DNA from: Mucidula mucida
Taxonomy: Eukaryota > Basidiomycota > Agaricomycetes > Agaricales > Physalacriaceae
DNA: 64,000 nucleotides
Direction: 5' to 3'
Assembly (NCBI GenBank): GCA_015501055.1
Contig: JADNYV010000001.1
Span: 124,001-188,000, forward strand
The notes under the pieces were generated by a model. It was given only the letters and a program-made list of their open reading frames with translations, made no database searches and was not told where the DNA came from. Below are positions 11,789-25,659 of the stretch, in pieces. Both the position numbers and the translations under genes were made by a program. The stretch's first letter is position 1; each line of letters begins with the position of its first letter.

Positions 11789-14296
11789 ATGTCGAGCGGC
11801 CCATGGTCGTCGCCGCAGACTCCGCTGTCGCCTCATCGCCTCGCGAAAATTGCGAATGCGCTCGGCGTAGCGACCCCCGTGCCCGCTTCTCCGGCCCGGA
11901 CGCCCCCACCAACGAGCTCGTACTTGGTTCATGTTGTGCCCCCTCTTATTCTACCCCACCTTAATAGCAGTCTCACTTCTCCGCCGCTGCCCTCGGCATC
12001 TGGGTATCACGCTCATTTTCGTCGCGGCACTCTTTTACCTGTTCATGCAACTCTGCAACTGCAACTCGCTGCTATTGCACGCGAGTATGCCCTGCCATCA
12101 ACCTCTGGTCTAACACTATACCTCGTCCAGGACGACGACCCCGGTCCACGAATCTCGGAAGACATTTGGAAACACCTTTGGGCGCGTGTATGGAAGGTGG
12201 AATTCGCTCCGGACGCTCCCCAAAAGCTCCCCACACTTACGCTTAGTACGCCAAAGTCAGAACGAGTGCCCTCAATGTCGGTGATATCGTCTTCCCCGGA
12301 GAGAGCTAATGTTCCCATCGTCGCAAAAGTGGAATTCGACATAGACGCTAGAGCCGCTGCATGGTTTAATCCTTGGATCACCAGTCGCAATCTTAATTAC
12401 AACAAGCGGCTGGATAGCAATAATTCCCCAATCAACTTGACTCTACCTCGTACACCCGGGTCAGCGCATGCTTCAATGATTGGAGAGGAAGACTTTGCTT
12501 TGCCCAAACCTACTATCAACAGGAAAAATATTCCCCCTCGCCTACTGTTGGAGACATTTGGTAATAGCACCGACTCTTCGGGTAGCCTTCCTAGCGCTAG
12601 CACCAGCCTTGCTTATCTTCAGCAACCCGAGTCCTCCGACGAGGACACTGAAATTGAGGAGGATGTTGCATTGGCTAGCGGTAAACGTGGAGGAGGTGTG
12701 TTCGATGACATTGAACTCGACTTCGATGAATCGTTCGAGGACACCCGAGAAACACAGTACTTGCTCAAGGCGCAATTGGATCAGATTGAAAAGGTTTCTT
12801 TCATTTTCTCATGCGATTGTTTCGTGCTTCTTAACGTCACGTAGAATCTTGCTCAGTTCTCACCTCGGGTTCTATCTATCGACCTAGAAGAGGAACAGAT
12901 CAAAACTCCATCACTACCAACGTAAGTCCACAATTCACTTCCTGTTGTAATCGCTTCCCACTTATTTTCGCCAAGTGACCTTCCTCCTCCAAGCCCTATC
13001 AATCCCACCGCCAGTTGGCCTGCTGTTCCTTTTACTTCCCTCAATTCCCCACTTCCTCTCGACAATCCCAGTACACCGTCACCTCCCCGACTCGCCGTTA
13101 ATGGCATCACAACATCAGCACCAAAATCGTTCAATCCTACCACATCAGCCAATCCATCCAAAGAGACCGATCAACGGCGGAAGCAGCTAGAGGAAGATGA
13201 ATGGGCAGGCCGTGGACAATATCCTCACTTGACTCCTATGAACGGTAGCGAATCCGTAATACCTCTATCACCCGATCCTTTCGGCAGATTCTCTTCCAGT
13301 ACAACGCCGCCACCGGATTCCAGGGGATCAACTCACTGGGATGACAGCAGCAGCACCGCGGTGGATGATAGTAAAACCACTTCTAGTCGGTTTTCGGCCG
13401 ATTCCATTAAAGGCGAACCAGCGTCTAACCCTAATCGCGCCACCATAATGAGCGTAAAAAGTATCAAGCGGCTGTGGAGACGCAGTAGCAAGCAAAGCAT
13501 CAGCCTACAGCAGCAGATGCCGCTACCAACCGGGCGACTATCTCCGAACGGAGAACCCGTAGCGCAGCATCGGTCGAGTTCAAGCACAAGCAGTAACCGA
13601 AATAGTCTGCAGCAGGGACTGATGGCTGCTGCTCCTCCAGTCAGACCCACGCGTCCTTCCACGCGTCCGCCGTCCTTGCGTAATTTCGATATACCCGATG
13701 TGAGCGATCCAGTGCCCACAATGTTTCCACCCAAGACTACCATTGGCTTTGATCGGTTGAGATTCGACCAGGAGTCTCCTTATCCCAATCCCACTAGACG
13801 AGCACGGCCGCCAGTCAACACTACTTTTTCGGCTGGTACTTCTGCGAACGGAAAAGACTCACCCACACCATCGACTTCAGGGAAATCATCCCCAACTCCG
13901 CCACCAGAAAACCCGCGGAATAGTGTGCGGAAAAGCATATTGAAGTGGAAGAGCTCCTCCAGTGGTAGTCGTTCACGGAGTACGAGCATGTTGAGTGCCA
14001 ACAACAACGAACGGACTAGTGTGGAGAAGATGCCGCCGAGTCCGCGGATACCTGAGCAGTTTTTGCAACAGCAAACGGGAGGCACACATGCCAACACGAA
14101 GTCAATATCGAGTATTGCGCCGAGCATGATCAGCGTGTCGAAGAGCGTGTCAAGTGCCGGCTCGCGGTATTCGGAAGACGAGGGCAGAGGGCCCAGCATA
14201 GACGAGAGTCAGTTTGAAATCGTGTCACCGAAAATGGCCACCAATTCGCTGACGTACCCGTATACAACGGTGGACCGCGATGAGGATCAACGGTGA
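11789..14296 (+). CDS. Uncharacterised low-complexity protein, 800 aa
   Basis: Three exons (11789-12793, 12845-12921, 12976-14296) join in frame to 800 residues. The start is the ATG giving MSSGPWSSPQTPLSPHRL. Residues 1-200 are the most ordered part, with conserved-looking stretches (LAKIANALGV, YLVHVVPPLILPHL, FRRGTLLPVHATLQLQLAAIAREY). The rest is rich in Ser, Pro and Thr and probably disordered, with an acidic patch (SSDEDTEIEEDV) and a basic one (MSVKSIKRLWRRSSKQS). Many Ser/Thr-Pro sites suggest phosphorylation. I do not recognise a domain. The first exon looks like a conserved basidiomycete family, possibly cell-polarity or signalling related, but that is a guess. Confidence 0.8.
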
Positions 14297-14590
14297 GATA
14301 TATTGGGGAGGATTTCGTGACGATGATACCATGTAACTTATTCTATATCATGTCGGTTTTATATCATGCACATACTTACGACGCTTTCCGTACCATTCCA
14401 TGTACGACTGAGGACGTGTAGAAATCGTGCTCATTAATTACACTCAATATGGCAAAGAATCGTGCAGGTTAGAGTCCGAGTTTTTCGATCGCGTCCAGTC
14501 ATACTCGTGTCACATCATCACGTGCGGTAACTCTTTCTGAATCGCCACCAAGTGCGCCAGTGGGCTTTGCAGGCAGTGGACGGTTGGACA

Positions 14591-17500
14591 ATGTCGGGAA
14601 AATCCAATGAGCGGTCCAACCTTGTTGATATGTGCGTCTACTGCCATCTCTCTTTTCAGTAACTCCAACATTTGTTTAGAACATATTCACAACTGCACGA
14701 ATTTCTCTCTGGCCAACTTGAAGGAACGTCGCCAAAACAGATCGTGGAATACCTCACGCCGCGTGTCAATCAACTCAAAAGTCTCCGGGATCCGTTTGGG
14801 AAACCCTCAGATGCGTCGAGGAAACGTATACAAAGCGGTTCAGTCACTCTGAGTGACGGCGTGGTTTTTCGCATAGAGGACGCAGACAAAGAGTTCATTC
14901 TCGCCATCAGCGATGCCTTCAAGATCGACGAAGTCAGCGCATTCATCCTCCTGCGGTCGTTCATGTACAATCAAGGACTTCCCTCATCCGAACCAGGCGA
15001 TTCATTGGTTCAAGCGTGTATCGAAGCCATAACTCCCTTCTACCTCTCGGAGCGCCTCTCCGTCTTTCGCGTCCTCATTCCCCTCTTTCGCGCCAAGGAA
15101 GACCCATCGGATCCTGCGTTCGAGGTCTCCACATCCTTTTTACCGCAAATCCTTTCCGATGGTCCCAAATTTGTGGAATCGCTATTAGCTGAGTACACGC
15201 GGAAGGTAGAGGATGGAATTGGCAAGGACTTTACGAAGGATCCAAAGTCTGCATATCAATTCGCGAGGCAGGATTTCAAGGAACAGCTCGTTCTTCTTGA
15301 AGTCTTGTTCTGGACGATGTGGGGGTCCGTTTCGTGCGAAGGATCATTAGTGGAGAAGATCCTTTCGACAGCTTTCACCACCAACCTTGGTAATACTCAC
15401 GCTGACGCGAATATCTTCTTCGACAACGAGGCTAAGAGGATCGAACAGGACATAGCTGTTTTGTGGAACCTCATCACCATCGAAATCTTCGAACTGGAAA
15501 CCTTGGTGGATCCAGATTCGTTCCAGATATCCGACACTCCCTCACGTTCAGACCTGTACCATTCTTCCCCCGCCTCACTCAAACGAATACATGACCTCGT
15601 TCTGAAGAACGACGGCAGTCAATATGTATGCACACATCTGGCGTGGGCATTCGTGTTATATCGTGTAACGACTACCGCTTCCGAGATGTCAGACATTCCC
15701 GACTCCTACAGGTCCTTCTTGGATTCCCTCATTGCAGGATCGAGACCAATACACAACGCAATACTTGAGACATGCCTCAGGCCCGACAACGGCCTCTTTA
15801 GCATACTATTCCACATGCTCACCGCGTCACCCTTCTTCGTATCCGTCCTTGCTTTCAAGGCCGATTCGTCAATAACGGATTCCAATGTAATCGCATTTCG
15901 CTCGGTCTTCAAAGGTACTTTCATATTTCTACTTCCTGGATCGCATTCGGCTCACTATCACTTAACAAGGGCTTGTTCTTTCTCTGTTGGACATGACTTC
16001 GGTGGAGACGATACCAGACTTTGACGGGTTCATAGAAGTTTGGATCGCGCTCTTCGGTCGTAGTGAAAGTCAGTCCGTTGCTGCGATATGTCGACAATAT
16101 TGGCAGTTCGACTGGCAATATGCTGCTTCCCGTCGGGCCATCTTCGATGTTGCTAGGTCGCGTTTCCCCATCCAAGTGAAGCCTTTGATTCGTTTGACGC
16201 GTGCCATGACTGGATCGGGCTTTCTGGATACTGATCCATTATGCTTGTCTGACGATCATCGGGATGTGCTGACAGAGGACCGAAAGATCTGTGACAATCA
16301 CGTCTTCTACTTCATCCATTCTCTGCCCACCTACGCCCAGGTCATTCAATCGCAAGCATGTACTGGTGCTCATGCCACATATGAGAAGGTGCCGGATCGA
16401 TCTGGTTCTTCGAGTATTGGTGGTCTGTCGTATACCAATGTGCGACCGATTCAGCTCCCTGGTGGTTCTCTTCTTCCGCCAGGCTCGGTAGGGCGTGCAC
16501 TCAACAGCGAAGGTGGAGAGTACATGGCTATCTGTTGGAACCACACGCACTCGGGTTGGAAATTGATGCTGCAGCTCCTTACCGACTTCATTAATCGGCG
16601 CGACCACCATGCCAGCAGCAGAAAACCAAACCCACCGCCTCCTTCAGACCGTCACTCTCCGCTGATGCTATCTGTAGAGGATGCTGGTGTCGAGACGGAG
16701 GGTGGTATTGATGAAAGTCTGATCACGGATGTCCTTGACCTCATACGGAGTGTTGTCCAAGACAACCCTGACCAAGCTGAACAGCTCATGGAGTCCCTCG
16801 AGACGCCGACCTCAGCCTTCGCAGATTCCTCCTCGCCAGATCTTGTCCAACTCACCATGACCATTCTTGAAGAGACATTCTCAACCATCACGCCACGTTC
16901 CGTCAAGACGTCACTCCCGACTGCACTCATTACCTCGGCATTGAGTGTACTCTCTGCTATCCTAACTATCCCTCGTTTTTCCACGCGGGTGTGGATATAC
17001 TTGAGATCAACGTCGGTTCTTTTCGGTACAGGGAGAACGTCGGGCTCTGCTTCAGTGGCATTAGCTGCAGAACGCGCGCGCGGGCGCTACACCATGACGC
17101 ATTCCGTATTGCATCTTGTCCAGCAGCTCTTCAATGATGCGACAACACTGATCTTGCCCGACAATCCGGATCTGAAGCGCTTGAAGTCGGAAGTGTTACT
17201 GAACGCGTTGAAGTTTGTTCATGGCGAGATCTGGATTGAACATCTTGGATGGCGGTACGCAAATGTGAGCGATCGCTTCGACATTGGCCGGAGATTATCA
17301 TCTGTGTTTGTCACCGTCTTGCAACACACTCCGCATGATGTCCAGGACGGACCTTTCCCAGATCTCAGTACTGCCGTCCTCGACCTCTTGCTATTCAAGG
17401 CATCGAACTCGACCATCAGTCCGCTAGTATCGTCCGTTGCGGCCGGCCGTCATATGGTACAGCTGCTGTACCACGCTCGACGCAAAGCGGACGTCAGGAG

Positions 17501-20500
17501 GGTCGTCTTGTTATTGGAGTCCAAACTTGAGCTTATACGTTTGCTGCTGAATCGCAAGAGAGCGCTAAACGAATCAGTAAAGCTCAGCCTTTTAGAACAA
17601 ATGCTTTGCACCCGGGTTTCTGATACTGGATCCGCTGACCCATCCCAGTCACGAACAGAGCCCATCGACATTCTCGCAGCATACGTGGCACAGCGAGATG
17701 TCGGTGCTATCGTGCCGCTGGAATCCATTCAAATTCTATCTGCGTTGTGTGAGACTCTTTCCTCCGTTTCATCAGCACCAGCAATAGTCGGACATCTGTC
17801 CAATCCAGAAGCGACTGCGGCAACGTTTGTTCGCATTATACAGCACCCGTACGATGACTTGACTCTACGGTTTGCCGTTTGGAATTTCATTTCTCTGGCG
17901 ATGAATTCGGAACCAGCGTTGGCGAAGGTTTTCGTTTCAGGTCAGGTCCACGCTTCGCCAGGCGAGAAAAAAGATCTCAAAGAGAAGGGGAAAGTCGACG
18001 GGAAGGGTTTCGCAACAACAGCTGTGGAAGTTGCAAAGGAAGCGCTTGAGAATTCGGAAGAGTTATGGGAACTCAATCCTCAATTGTTATGCGCTGTCAT
18101 TCGTTTCCTTGATGTTACATGGCAGCACAACCTGGAGCATAAAGCGGTAGTGGATGAGCTGCGAAAAGATTCTGCGTTTTGGACCCGTTTGTCTTCGCTA
18201 TCATGCAAAGACTTGGGACCTTTACCAGAGTCAGATGCTCAAGAGTTTATCATGATCGACAATGCTCGACACTCTACGATGCACGAGAACATTTCGATGC
18301 ACTGTTATCGTACTGCTCTCAAGGCGTACGGACTGCATATCATTGCCCTCGATATCGGTCAAACCTACACTAAGGATTCCCCGGCCCAATCCGAGAGTTT
18401 CAAATCGATCGCGTCCCGTTTCCGGCACGATGAAGACCTCATGGATCTATTTTCCGAGGCAGTTGTCAGTTCGTACCGTCCAGAGCTGTTCGATGAGCTG
18501 GAGACACTCCTTGAGAAGTTCCCTGGATTGTCGGTAGCCCAACTACAGTCCCAAGACCCGCTGGATGCTCGCGAGTACGGAGATCGCTTCTCACTGTCTC
18601 CTTCATTACTTCAAAGCCGCTTGAAGGGGTGCCATGATCCTAATGCGATGGAAGATCCGGTGGATCTACAGGAGCAGCACTTACTCTCCATAAATCTCAA
18701 CCAGTCGCTTTCGCACAGCCAGCTGTCTTTGACCGAAAGCGCGTACTTCTTACTTCAGAAAGTTGCTCCGTATCTCAGAGCCGATCAATCTGTGCGACAT
18801 AACTTCATGTCCTTGGCCGCTGCACTGTCGTCGGATATGGCGATGGAGAAACGACAGGGCGACATGGTGGCTACCATTCACGGAAAGCGCTTGTCTGTTT
18901 TGTTGGGCGTTCTCGAGGTGGCATGGTTCGCACCTGTTGGCAAACCCAATGAACTCGAATCGTTTGTACAGCTTCTCGCAAACGTCCGGGGAATTGTTTT
19001 GAACGAGTTCCAACGTCCGTTGGCTTCGTTGATGGGCTCTTGCATGGTCCCTTTTCATCGTGCTCTCCTGCAGATCATTTATTTCTGCGTAAAAAACGCA
19101 ATAATCCTCTTCCAACGATCGCCGAATCTGTCGCCTGCCCATCGTTGGAAGGTTACGGAATCTGTTGACGCTTCTTTGGAAATGGTAATCAACGGGCTTC
19201 ATGTTGTTTTCACAAGTGCCCCAACTCGGCGCGATCTGGACTTGGACCTGGATATGGAGCTCTTAGTCTCAGTCTTCGAACAGTGCACGAGGACTGATAT
19301 ATCGAAGTCGTCCACGTCATGGTTAACCAAATGCCAGCAGCACGATGTGATCGATGCCAGTCTGCAGCTGTTCTCGCAGATTGATCTTGTTGGTCTGTCT
19401 GACATCAACTTGCTGGTTAATCGTCGCATGCCCCTTTACGTGCCGCATCTTCTATTGTTCCACACCGCCCTAGCCAGCATTCCTTCTGCTGCGGAGGTAC
19501 TGGCGGGCAAAGGACTCCTTGCCGCGTACATCAACAGCGCAATTAGCCCTGCTGTCAGTGCCGGAATGATCGATATCACAATACCAGAGCTATCTCGTCA
19601 ACGAAGTCCAGCTCATTACGTCTATTGCTCTATGATCTCTATAGTATGTGGCGTCATTTCGTCTTTAGATCGACAACACAACTACTTTGGCGTGGATGTA
19701 TGCGGACTGGCGCAGCTGTACAGCGGTCAAATTGATCGCGCACTGTCGTGGTCAGTCGGCGATGTCATCTCTCTTCCATTACTAGAAGAGGTTGAGCAAG
19801 TTGTTCACCTGTTCTTCTCTATCGCCGAAAGCAGCTCCGTGGCCTCTCATCGTAGTCCGGTGGTTGAAAAAACTCTTCGCTTCTTTACTCCTCGCGCGCT
19901 CCATTTGCTGCAGCAAGTGAATTACGCCATTACCCATCCTCATCAGTTGGCTAGTTTGTTTGAGCCGGTCACAGAGGACGAAGAGCTTTTGGTCACCAGC
20001 AATGCGACGAGTTCTGATCCAATGAAGCGCCCACTCGTTGTCCATTTACTGCATCGACTATATCGGCTCGCCAGCAATATCGTGTCCACGTTGATCACTA
20101 TCAGTCGTGCCTACACTGTGTTGTTGGGAGACGAAGAAGATTGGCCGATTCAAGAGGCTCTTATCATACCTGTGAGTATTTCCCAAACGTTGTCGAGGCA
20201 TGTCTGATTGTGTTACTGTAGCATTCCAAGGTTGTACTAGACGAACCTGCGTCGCTGGGGACATTACTTGAGCTTGGGAACTCCACTCTGGACACTTTGC
20301 GAGAATTGGTGAATCATCCAGCTGGACAGAGTCTCGTTGTAGTGGGACCGGTGTTATCGACACGATACGGAAGCACACTCAACGTGAAACAAGGTGTCAG
20401 GACAACTCGTCGCAACCTCGAAGCCATTCTGGTGTACACCATCACTCAGCTCGTCATGTGGTTATTGAAGCCCGACTTTGATGCCACGCACAACGACATG

Positions 20501-20752
20501 GATACCGACGATATGGAGGCTCAACAGGAAATGTCCAAAGATCGTCGAGGTCCGCGAAGCTCTATGACCGTAGCTGATCGCCTACGCCGTGGAATGACTG
20601 GGGAGATGGCCGCTGATCTGAAATCTCTTTTGGATAAGGCGAAGCCTGTGATCAAAAAGAGCGATGATGTCCTAAATCAGAAAGAGAAGAGGGTCGACTT
20701 GACTGACGTGCTCTCAAATTTCCTTCGTGAACGCATAGCTTTGCCGTCATAG
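14591..20752 (+). CDS. NUP192: Nucleoporin Nup192/Nup205 (inner ring scaffold)
   Basis: Structural nucleoporin of the inner ring of the nuclear pore. Four exons (14591-14631, 14680-15914, 15970-20171, 20222-20752) give 2,002 residues in one frame, in the range of the Nup192/Nup205 family. The N-terminal block (LHEFLSGQLEG, VNQLKSLRDPFGK, VSAFILLRSFMYNQG) is diagnostic of the Nup186/192/205 group. The rest is an all-helical solenoid. The C-terminus has MTVADRLRRGMTGEMAADLKSLL followed by a charged tail. The first exon is only 41 bases, so the ATG at 14591 is chosen because it splices in frame to the conserved start of the domain. No frame breaks in over 6 kb. The sister protein Nup188 is the main alternative, but the N-terminal motifs favour Nup192. 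Confidence 0.92.
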
Positions 20753-21201
20753 TTGTAGTGAGTCTACTCAGCTGATGTGATTGCGTATCGAACTAACCAA
20801 TTCGCAGTCTCTTGCTCCTGCTTCACTTTGTATCTGTATTCAATTTTCTGCTATCTGCGATTCGTAGTTTACATGTTCTTTCCTGTTATATCATGTCTGA
20901 TGTATAATAATGCTGCATTTTTGTTGAATTAGCGATCATCGCAGGAATGGTGTTACAAATGGAGCGACTCGGGCAAGGCTCCATGCGTGAGTTCAGGTCT
21001 GTTCAGTAGGTGCGAAATGATTTGCAGTTACACTCTCACAAGCTAATAGGGATCGTGAGCATTCCACTTGGTAGCGATGTGAACTCTCCCAGGCGTCTCG
21101 AGCCAAGGTTTTCCATGGTGGTGTTATGAGGACGAAGCCACGCGTATAAGGACAGAGTATTGAACGGTGATGGATAATCTCTCCAAACTCCCTCCAGCAA
21201 C
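20753..21201. other. Intergenic region
   Basis: About 450 bases between genes on the same strand. It holds the 3' flank of NUP192 (a possible poly(A) signal-like TATAATAA lies near 20903) and the TATA-bearing promoter of the peptidase gene. No gene is seen. Confidence 0.5.
21145..21150 (+). promoter_or_regulatory. TATA-like element of the S9 peptidase gene
   Basis: TATAAG lies 57 bases upstream of the start codon at 21202, a plausible distance for a fungal core promoter. Confidence 0.4.
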
Positions 21202-23533
21202 ATGTACCCCGCCCACTCCCCCGCTCTGATCGCGTCGACAGTCAAAGTCCGAGACGTGAAGATCAGCCCCGATGGAAAACATATCTTGTACCAAGTTCAG
21301 GCGTTCTACAAACCCGTCGATCGCTTCGTCGCCGAGTTGTGGGTCGCGCAGACCAATGTGGCGTACAGTGCGCGACAGGTGACGGATGGGCAGTACTACG
21401 ACAAACTAGGTGTTTTCCATCCTACGAAGCCAGGCGTCGTCGTGTTCCTTTCGGACCGATGGAATCCGGGGAAGGGCGCCAATATTTATACGCTCGACAT
21501 CCGCGACGAGAACCCAGAACCGGTGCTGTTGACCAAGGAGGTGATAAAGAAGGGTGTTCTTCAGTTTCAGATTTCGCCTGACGGGAAGTATATCGCGTAT
21601 GCTTCCTCTATTGAAGCATCGGAGTCAAACGATGTGAGGATAGTTGGAAGCCATATAAACTCGATGGGATTGTTTCTGTTCCGTTTTGATACACGGGAGA
21701 CCTCCTCGATTACGACCATTAGCAGCGATCGACACATAGAGAGCTTCACCTGGTCGCCCGACAGCACTCAGCTTCTTTACCGGCTGCGAAAGGGGAGATC
21801 AGCAGAGTCGGGGGAAGAAGAGGTGCTGTTGGAAAGGATATCCATCGACAGCGCTAGCCCCCCAGTCCAAGTCGGATTATACGCGCGTTCCCCTTCTGGG
21901 CCTAATATCTGGCTGCGCTCAGGACACGTCGTTTCGCTCCAAAGTTACGAGAAGGAGAGTATCTTGGATTCTAGGACGCTCTATGTTCACCGAGAAGAGG
22001 GTGTGTGGGCGCGAAAGTCGTGGGTGCGTAAATTATATGGTGAGACAGACGATGCTGTGCGTATTGTGGATATGTACGATGATGACTCGGGCACGGGTAT
22101 GATCGCCGTGGAAGTATGCTCTGACACCGATACGCGCATCGACGGCGTCGTGTTCAGGAATGGGGACGAGGACGACGTGTTGGAGACTATCCCGCTTTTT
22201 CAGACACAGAATGAAGCGGTGTGGTTTGGGGCTTGGGACGCGCGAAGGGTACACAGGGAAGATGGTGGCGTTATGTACGTGTGTTCCGCGGTGCTTAGCT
22301 CGGGCATACGACACGAGTCGCCGAACGTGTGGTCCGTGACCGTTCCGGTACGCGGCGACGCGAAGGTGAATGGGAATGCCGGCGTCATGTACAAGGCTGG
22401 CGCGAAGATATGTCTTTCGCGACACCTCCAATGGCTCGTCGACGCGCCGCATATTCCGACGGAGGTATTCCACTGGAAAGCGCAAGATGGAACGGATTTA
22501 AGTGGGTTGATTAGATACCCACCTGGATATAACAACTCGACAAGAGATAAGCTGCCGACTGTTATGTTTCTTCACGGTGGCCCGTATCGGTACGTCGAAT
22601 ATCTGATACTGATTGTATATCTGATGTATCTTCAGACGAGATGTTCCAGGTTAGATATGATTGAAATAAAAGTTGGGAAGGATGCGCTAACCATGCGACG
22701 AGACTATATGCCGTATTTCTGTAATTGGCGAGAGATGTTGGCGTCGGCAGGCTACGTCGTTGTTTCTCCAAATTACCGAGGCAGTAAGTGCAACACGCTT
22801 CATCGCATCTTGGAGGCGTCTGATGCGGAAAGGATACTTACTAGGCCAAGGAAGGGGACATGAATTTGCACAATCAGCCAATTTGGGCATTGGTACACTC
22901 GATTGGTCTGATTGCGAAAGTATGGTAGATGCAGTCATCGCTCGTGGTATTGCAGATCCCAGCCGACTTGGAATCGCGGGCTGGAGTCATGGTAAGCGAT
23001 GCGCGACCACATTGTAACAATACTGACAGTCAAGAAGGCGGTTCTATGGCGGCATGGGGTATCACTGAGAGCAAGAACAGATTTGCAGCAGCTATAATCG
23101 GTGCAGGTGTTTCCAACTGGGAGAGTATGGTGATGGAGGCTTCTTCACCCGAGTTAGAGGTAATGTGATCGTGTCCTCATGCTGCACACGAAGAACTTAC
23201 GATGGATTAGGCGGCGATTGGAGGCGTGAGACCCTGGGTGGCGCGAAAGGATAGTCCTGTGCACAAAGTCAAAGGGGTGACTACAGCTGTTTTGATCCTA
23301 CACGGGGAGAAGGACGAGCGTGTTCCTCTTGCACAGGGTTTAGGTTTATACCGCGGTCTGAAGAAAAATGATAGCAACGTTGAGATGGTCATTTATCCGC
23401 GTGAGCCTCATGGGTAAATTGTTCTCGTACGCGATGTCATTCAAAAGCTGATCAAAGACGTAGTTTCGTGGAAAGAAGACATGCGGAAGATGTCATGAAT
23501 CGAGTCCTAGAGCATTTCAGCAAGTGGCTGTGA
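21202..23533 (+). CDS. S9 family serine peptidase (acylaminoacyl-peptidase/DPP-like)
   Basis: Prolyl-oligopeptidase-type hydrolase that would cleave short peptides. Seven exons (21202-22589, 22636-22649, 22703-22783, 22845-22991, 23038-23159, 23211-23413, 23464-23533) give 674 residues. The first 420 or so form a beta-propeller-like part with repeated strand motifs (ISPDGKHILY, ISPDGKYIAYASS, FTWSPDSTQLLY). The C-terminal alpha/beta hydrolase has the oxyanion region FLHGGPYR, PNYRGS, the nucleophile elbow GWSHGG (Ser), the acid HGEKDERVP (Asp) and the His of PREPHG, so the triad is complete. Exon 2 is only 14 bases; it restores the family motif HGGPYRRDVPDYMPYFCNW. No signal peptide is seen, so a cytosolic enzyme is likely. 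Substrate specificity cannot be told. Confidence 0.88.
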
Positions 23534-23723
23534 AGGCCAACCATTCAAGTGTAGTGTTGATAATCCCGGTAATCACCGTACTATTGTTAGAGCCCCTTGT
23601 ACGTGGACTGCGTTAGAACGTCTTTGACGCGCACAAAGGGGGAAAACGCGTTTTCAAAGCCGGTACGCGTGATGGTCTAATTATGTTACCAAAGAGATGT
23701 TTGTACATGCTTGGACTGGCGAG

Positions 23724-23730
23724 TATAAAG
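23724..23730 (+). promoter_or_regulatory. TATA box of the first RG-rich paralogue
   Basis: TATAAAG lies 58 bases upstream of the ATG at 23782. Confidence 0.45.
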
Positions 23731-23781
23731 TGCTGTGAACTTGGCCTCTTACCACCACCACTTCATTCTGTCCATATCAAC

Positions 23782-25659
23782 ATGCCGAAACGAATTCGTA
23801 CCCCGCCTATGGCGGAGGACGCCGAGTTCTACACGGTTAGCCAACCGTACCCTCTGAACTTTGAGTGGGACCGCGAGGAAGACAACATCAATCATGTACG
23901 CTGGATCGCTGCATGCCTTGGGTCACCGGCAGCCGTATGGGCGTTCTACTACAAACCAAGCGTGCGCAATTTCTCGCATGTCTCGATTTGCTTTAAGCTG
24001 ATAGTGGCTCCAGGCGCCGGCAAAGATCATTCTCGAGATTGAGAAACGCAAGGACAACGCTCACAAGCAAAGGCTACTGGGCGAGCATCGCTGGAAGGAC
24101 ATGCTCAAGAAGCCTAATCCCGAGGAGAGCGGCAGGGTATCGCAGATATTCCCGTGTTGCCACACCAATGGCCGCGAAGTGCAGAAAGACGGTACGCTTT
24201 CGACATAAGCGTGTTCGTAATAGTACTCATATCCACGGATTATCAGGATGGCTTCGCGTTGGAGTGCAAGACGAGTGGTTCAAGGGCTGGGTACCCTCGA
24301 CGATGTCAGTCATCTCTTGTCGCGATCATCATTTGTCTGACGCGTCCATTTAGGTTCAAGGTCAACCCATATCCCGAGACACACTTTTGCGAGGCAAGTC
24401 GCCTCTCATCAATCAACGTTTCCAATATTCAAGTGGTATAGGCCCCCCATGAGGACAAAACCAACAGGCCTTTGTGCCGGCCTCTCCCAATTGCTATCAA
24501 GCCACCCCCACCTCGGCAACCCAGAATCGGTGCGCATATGTCCAAAGTCGCAACTATCTCTGACTGTTGTGTAGTTCCTGGCTCAGGACAATGGGCCCAA
24601 GCAAAGGCCGCACCTGATCCGCGATCGCCTGCTGCTCTTCGCGGTGCGTGGGCTGCCGGTCGTGGTCGCGGTGCTGCCGTGGGTGCTAACCAGGGGAGGG
24701 GTGCCTGTAAGTGTAGTCTTCCTTCATTGCGCGTGATTCACCTTCTAACACTCTTTAGGGAATAAACCAATTGTTCAGAACAGCAACAACGGTGCGTCGC
24801 ATGTCATTGTTGCTTTCGTTCCGTTTCTAATGCATTCGTCTACCTACTCTAGATCCACAAACAAACAGGGCTCCTGCTGCTTCGGCTTGTATGAACTCTC
24901 GTCATTCGTCATTGATTTTCCTCTTATCGTCACATTTCAGGGAATAAGAAGCCCGCCGTTTCTGCATATGCCGCCCCACCTGGTCTAGGTTCACCCCCCG
25001 TCGCCCCGCCTGGACTCATTCGTTCATCTGATAGTCAATCTACGGCATCCAGTCAGAGCTCCCAATCGCCACCTCCGGACCCTTACGACCAATTAGCGAA
25101 TGGAATGTATCACGTCTCTATTTCTCAGAGTCAAGAGGAAGCTCTTTACTCCGCGGGCGATGACGAGAATGGACTTGGGGCCCCATGGGGAAGCGTAGTC
25201 GCGGGGAACCACGAGGAGCCCGTCGTCAACCTATGGGCCAAGGAGCCGACCAAGCCTGTCGAGAAGGAACCACTATGCCCTGTTCACCAACGTGTCTGCA
25301 AGAAAGGTATCTGCGGCGCGTACGCTGAGCTCTTGCGGCGCATAGAAAAGGAGAATGCCGCTCGTGGAATCAAGAAAGCACATACGGGACCTTACAACAT
25401 CAAGGTCGCTGAGAGGGAGGAGAAAGAAAAAAGAGAACGAGAGAAGGCGGAGAAGAAGCGATCGGAGCGCCGCTCTCCGGCGGGAGGCGCGCCTGCATCA
25501 GGCGATGACGGCTTTATTGTCGCAAAAGGCAAGAAGAATGGTCGTGGAGGTCGCGGTGGTGCCACGTCGCCGTGGGGTCAGAATGGAGGAATGATGAAGC
25601 AAAGTTCGGTTCCCGTCGCAGCCCAAGCTGACGAGGAGGAGCAAGAACCTGATTGGTAA
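23782..25659 (+). CDS. RG-rich protein with C-x2-H-x3-C-x4-C motif, paralogue 1
   Basis: Multi-exon gene with several small central exons. The N-terminal domain (about 120 residues) starts MPKRIRTPPMAEDAEFYTV and has SQPYPLNFEW, WIAACLGSP, ILEIEKRK and LLGEHRWKDML, then FKVNPYPETHFCE. The centre has RG dipeptides (AWAAGRGRGAAVGANQGRG), typical of RNA-associated disordered segments. A small Cys/His cluster, CPVHQRVCKKGIC (25276-25314), precedes a conserved GPYNIKVAEREEKEK helix and a Gly/Arg tail ending EPDW. The neighbouring gene at 26128 has the same architecture, so the two are tandem duplicates. I do not recognise the family. RNA binding is an inference from the RG segments. The exon structure between 24440 and 24950 is the least certain part. 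Confidence 0.75.
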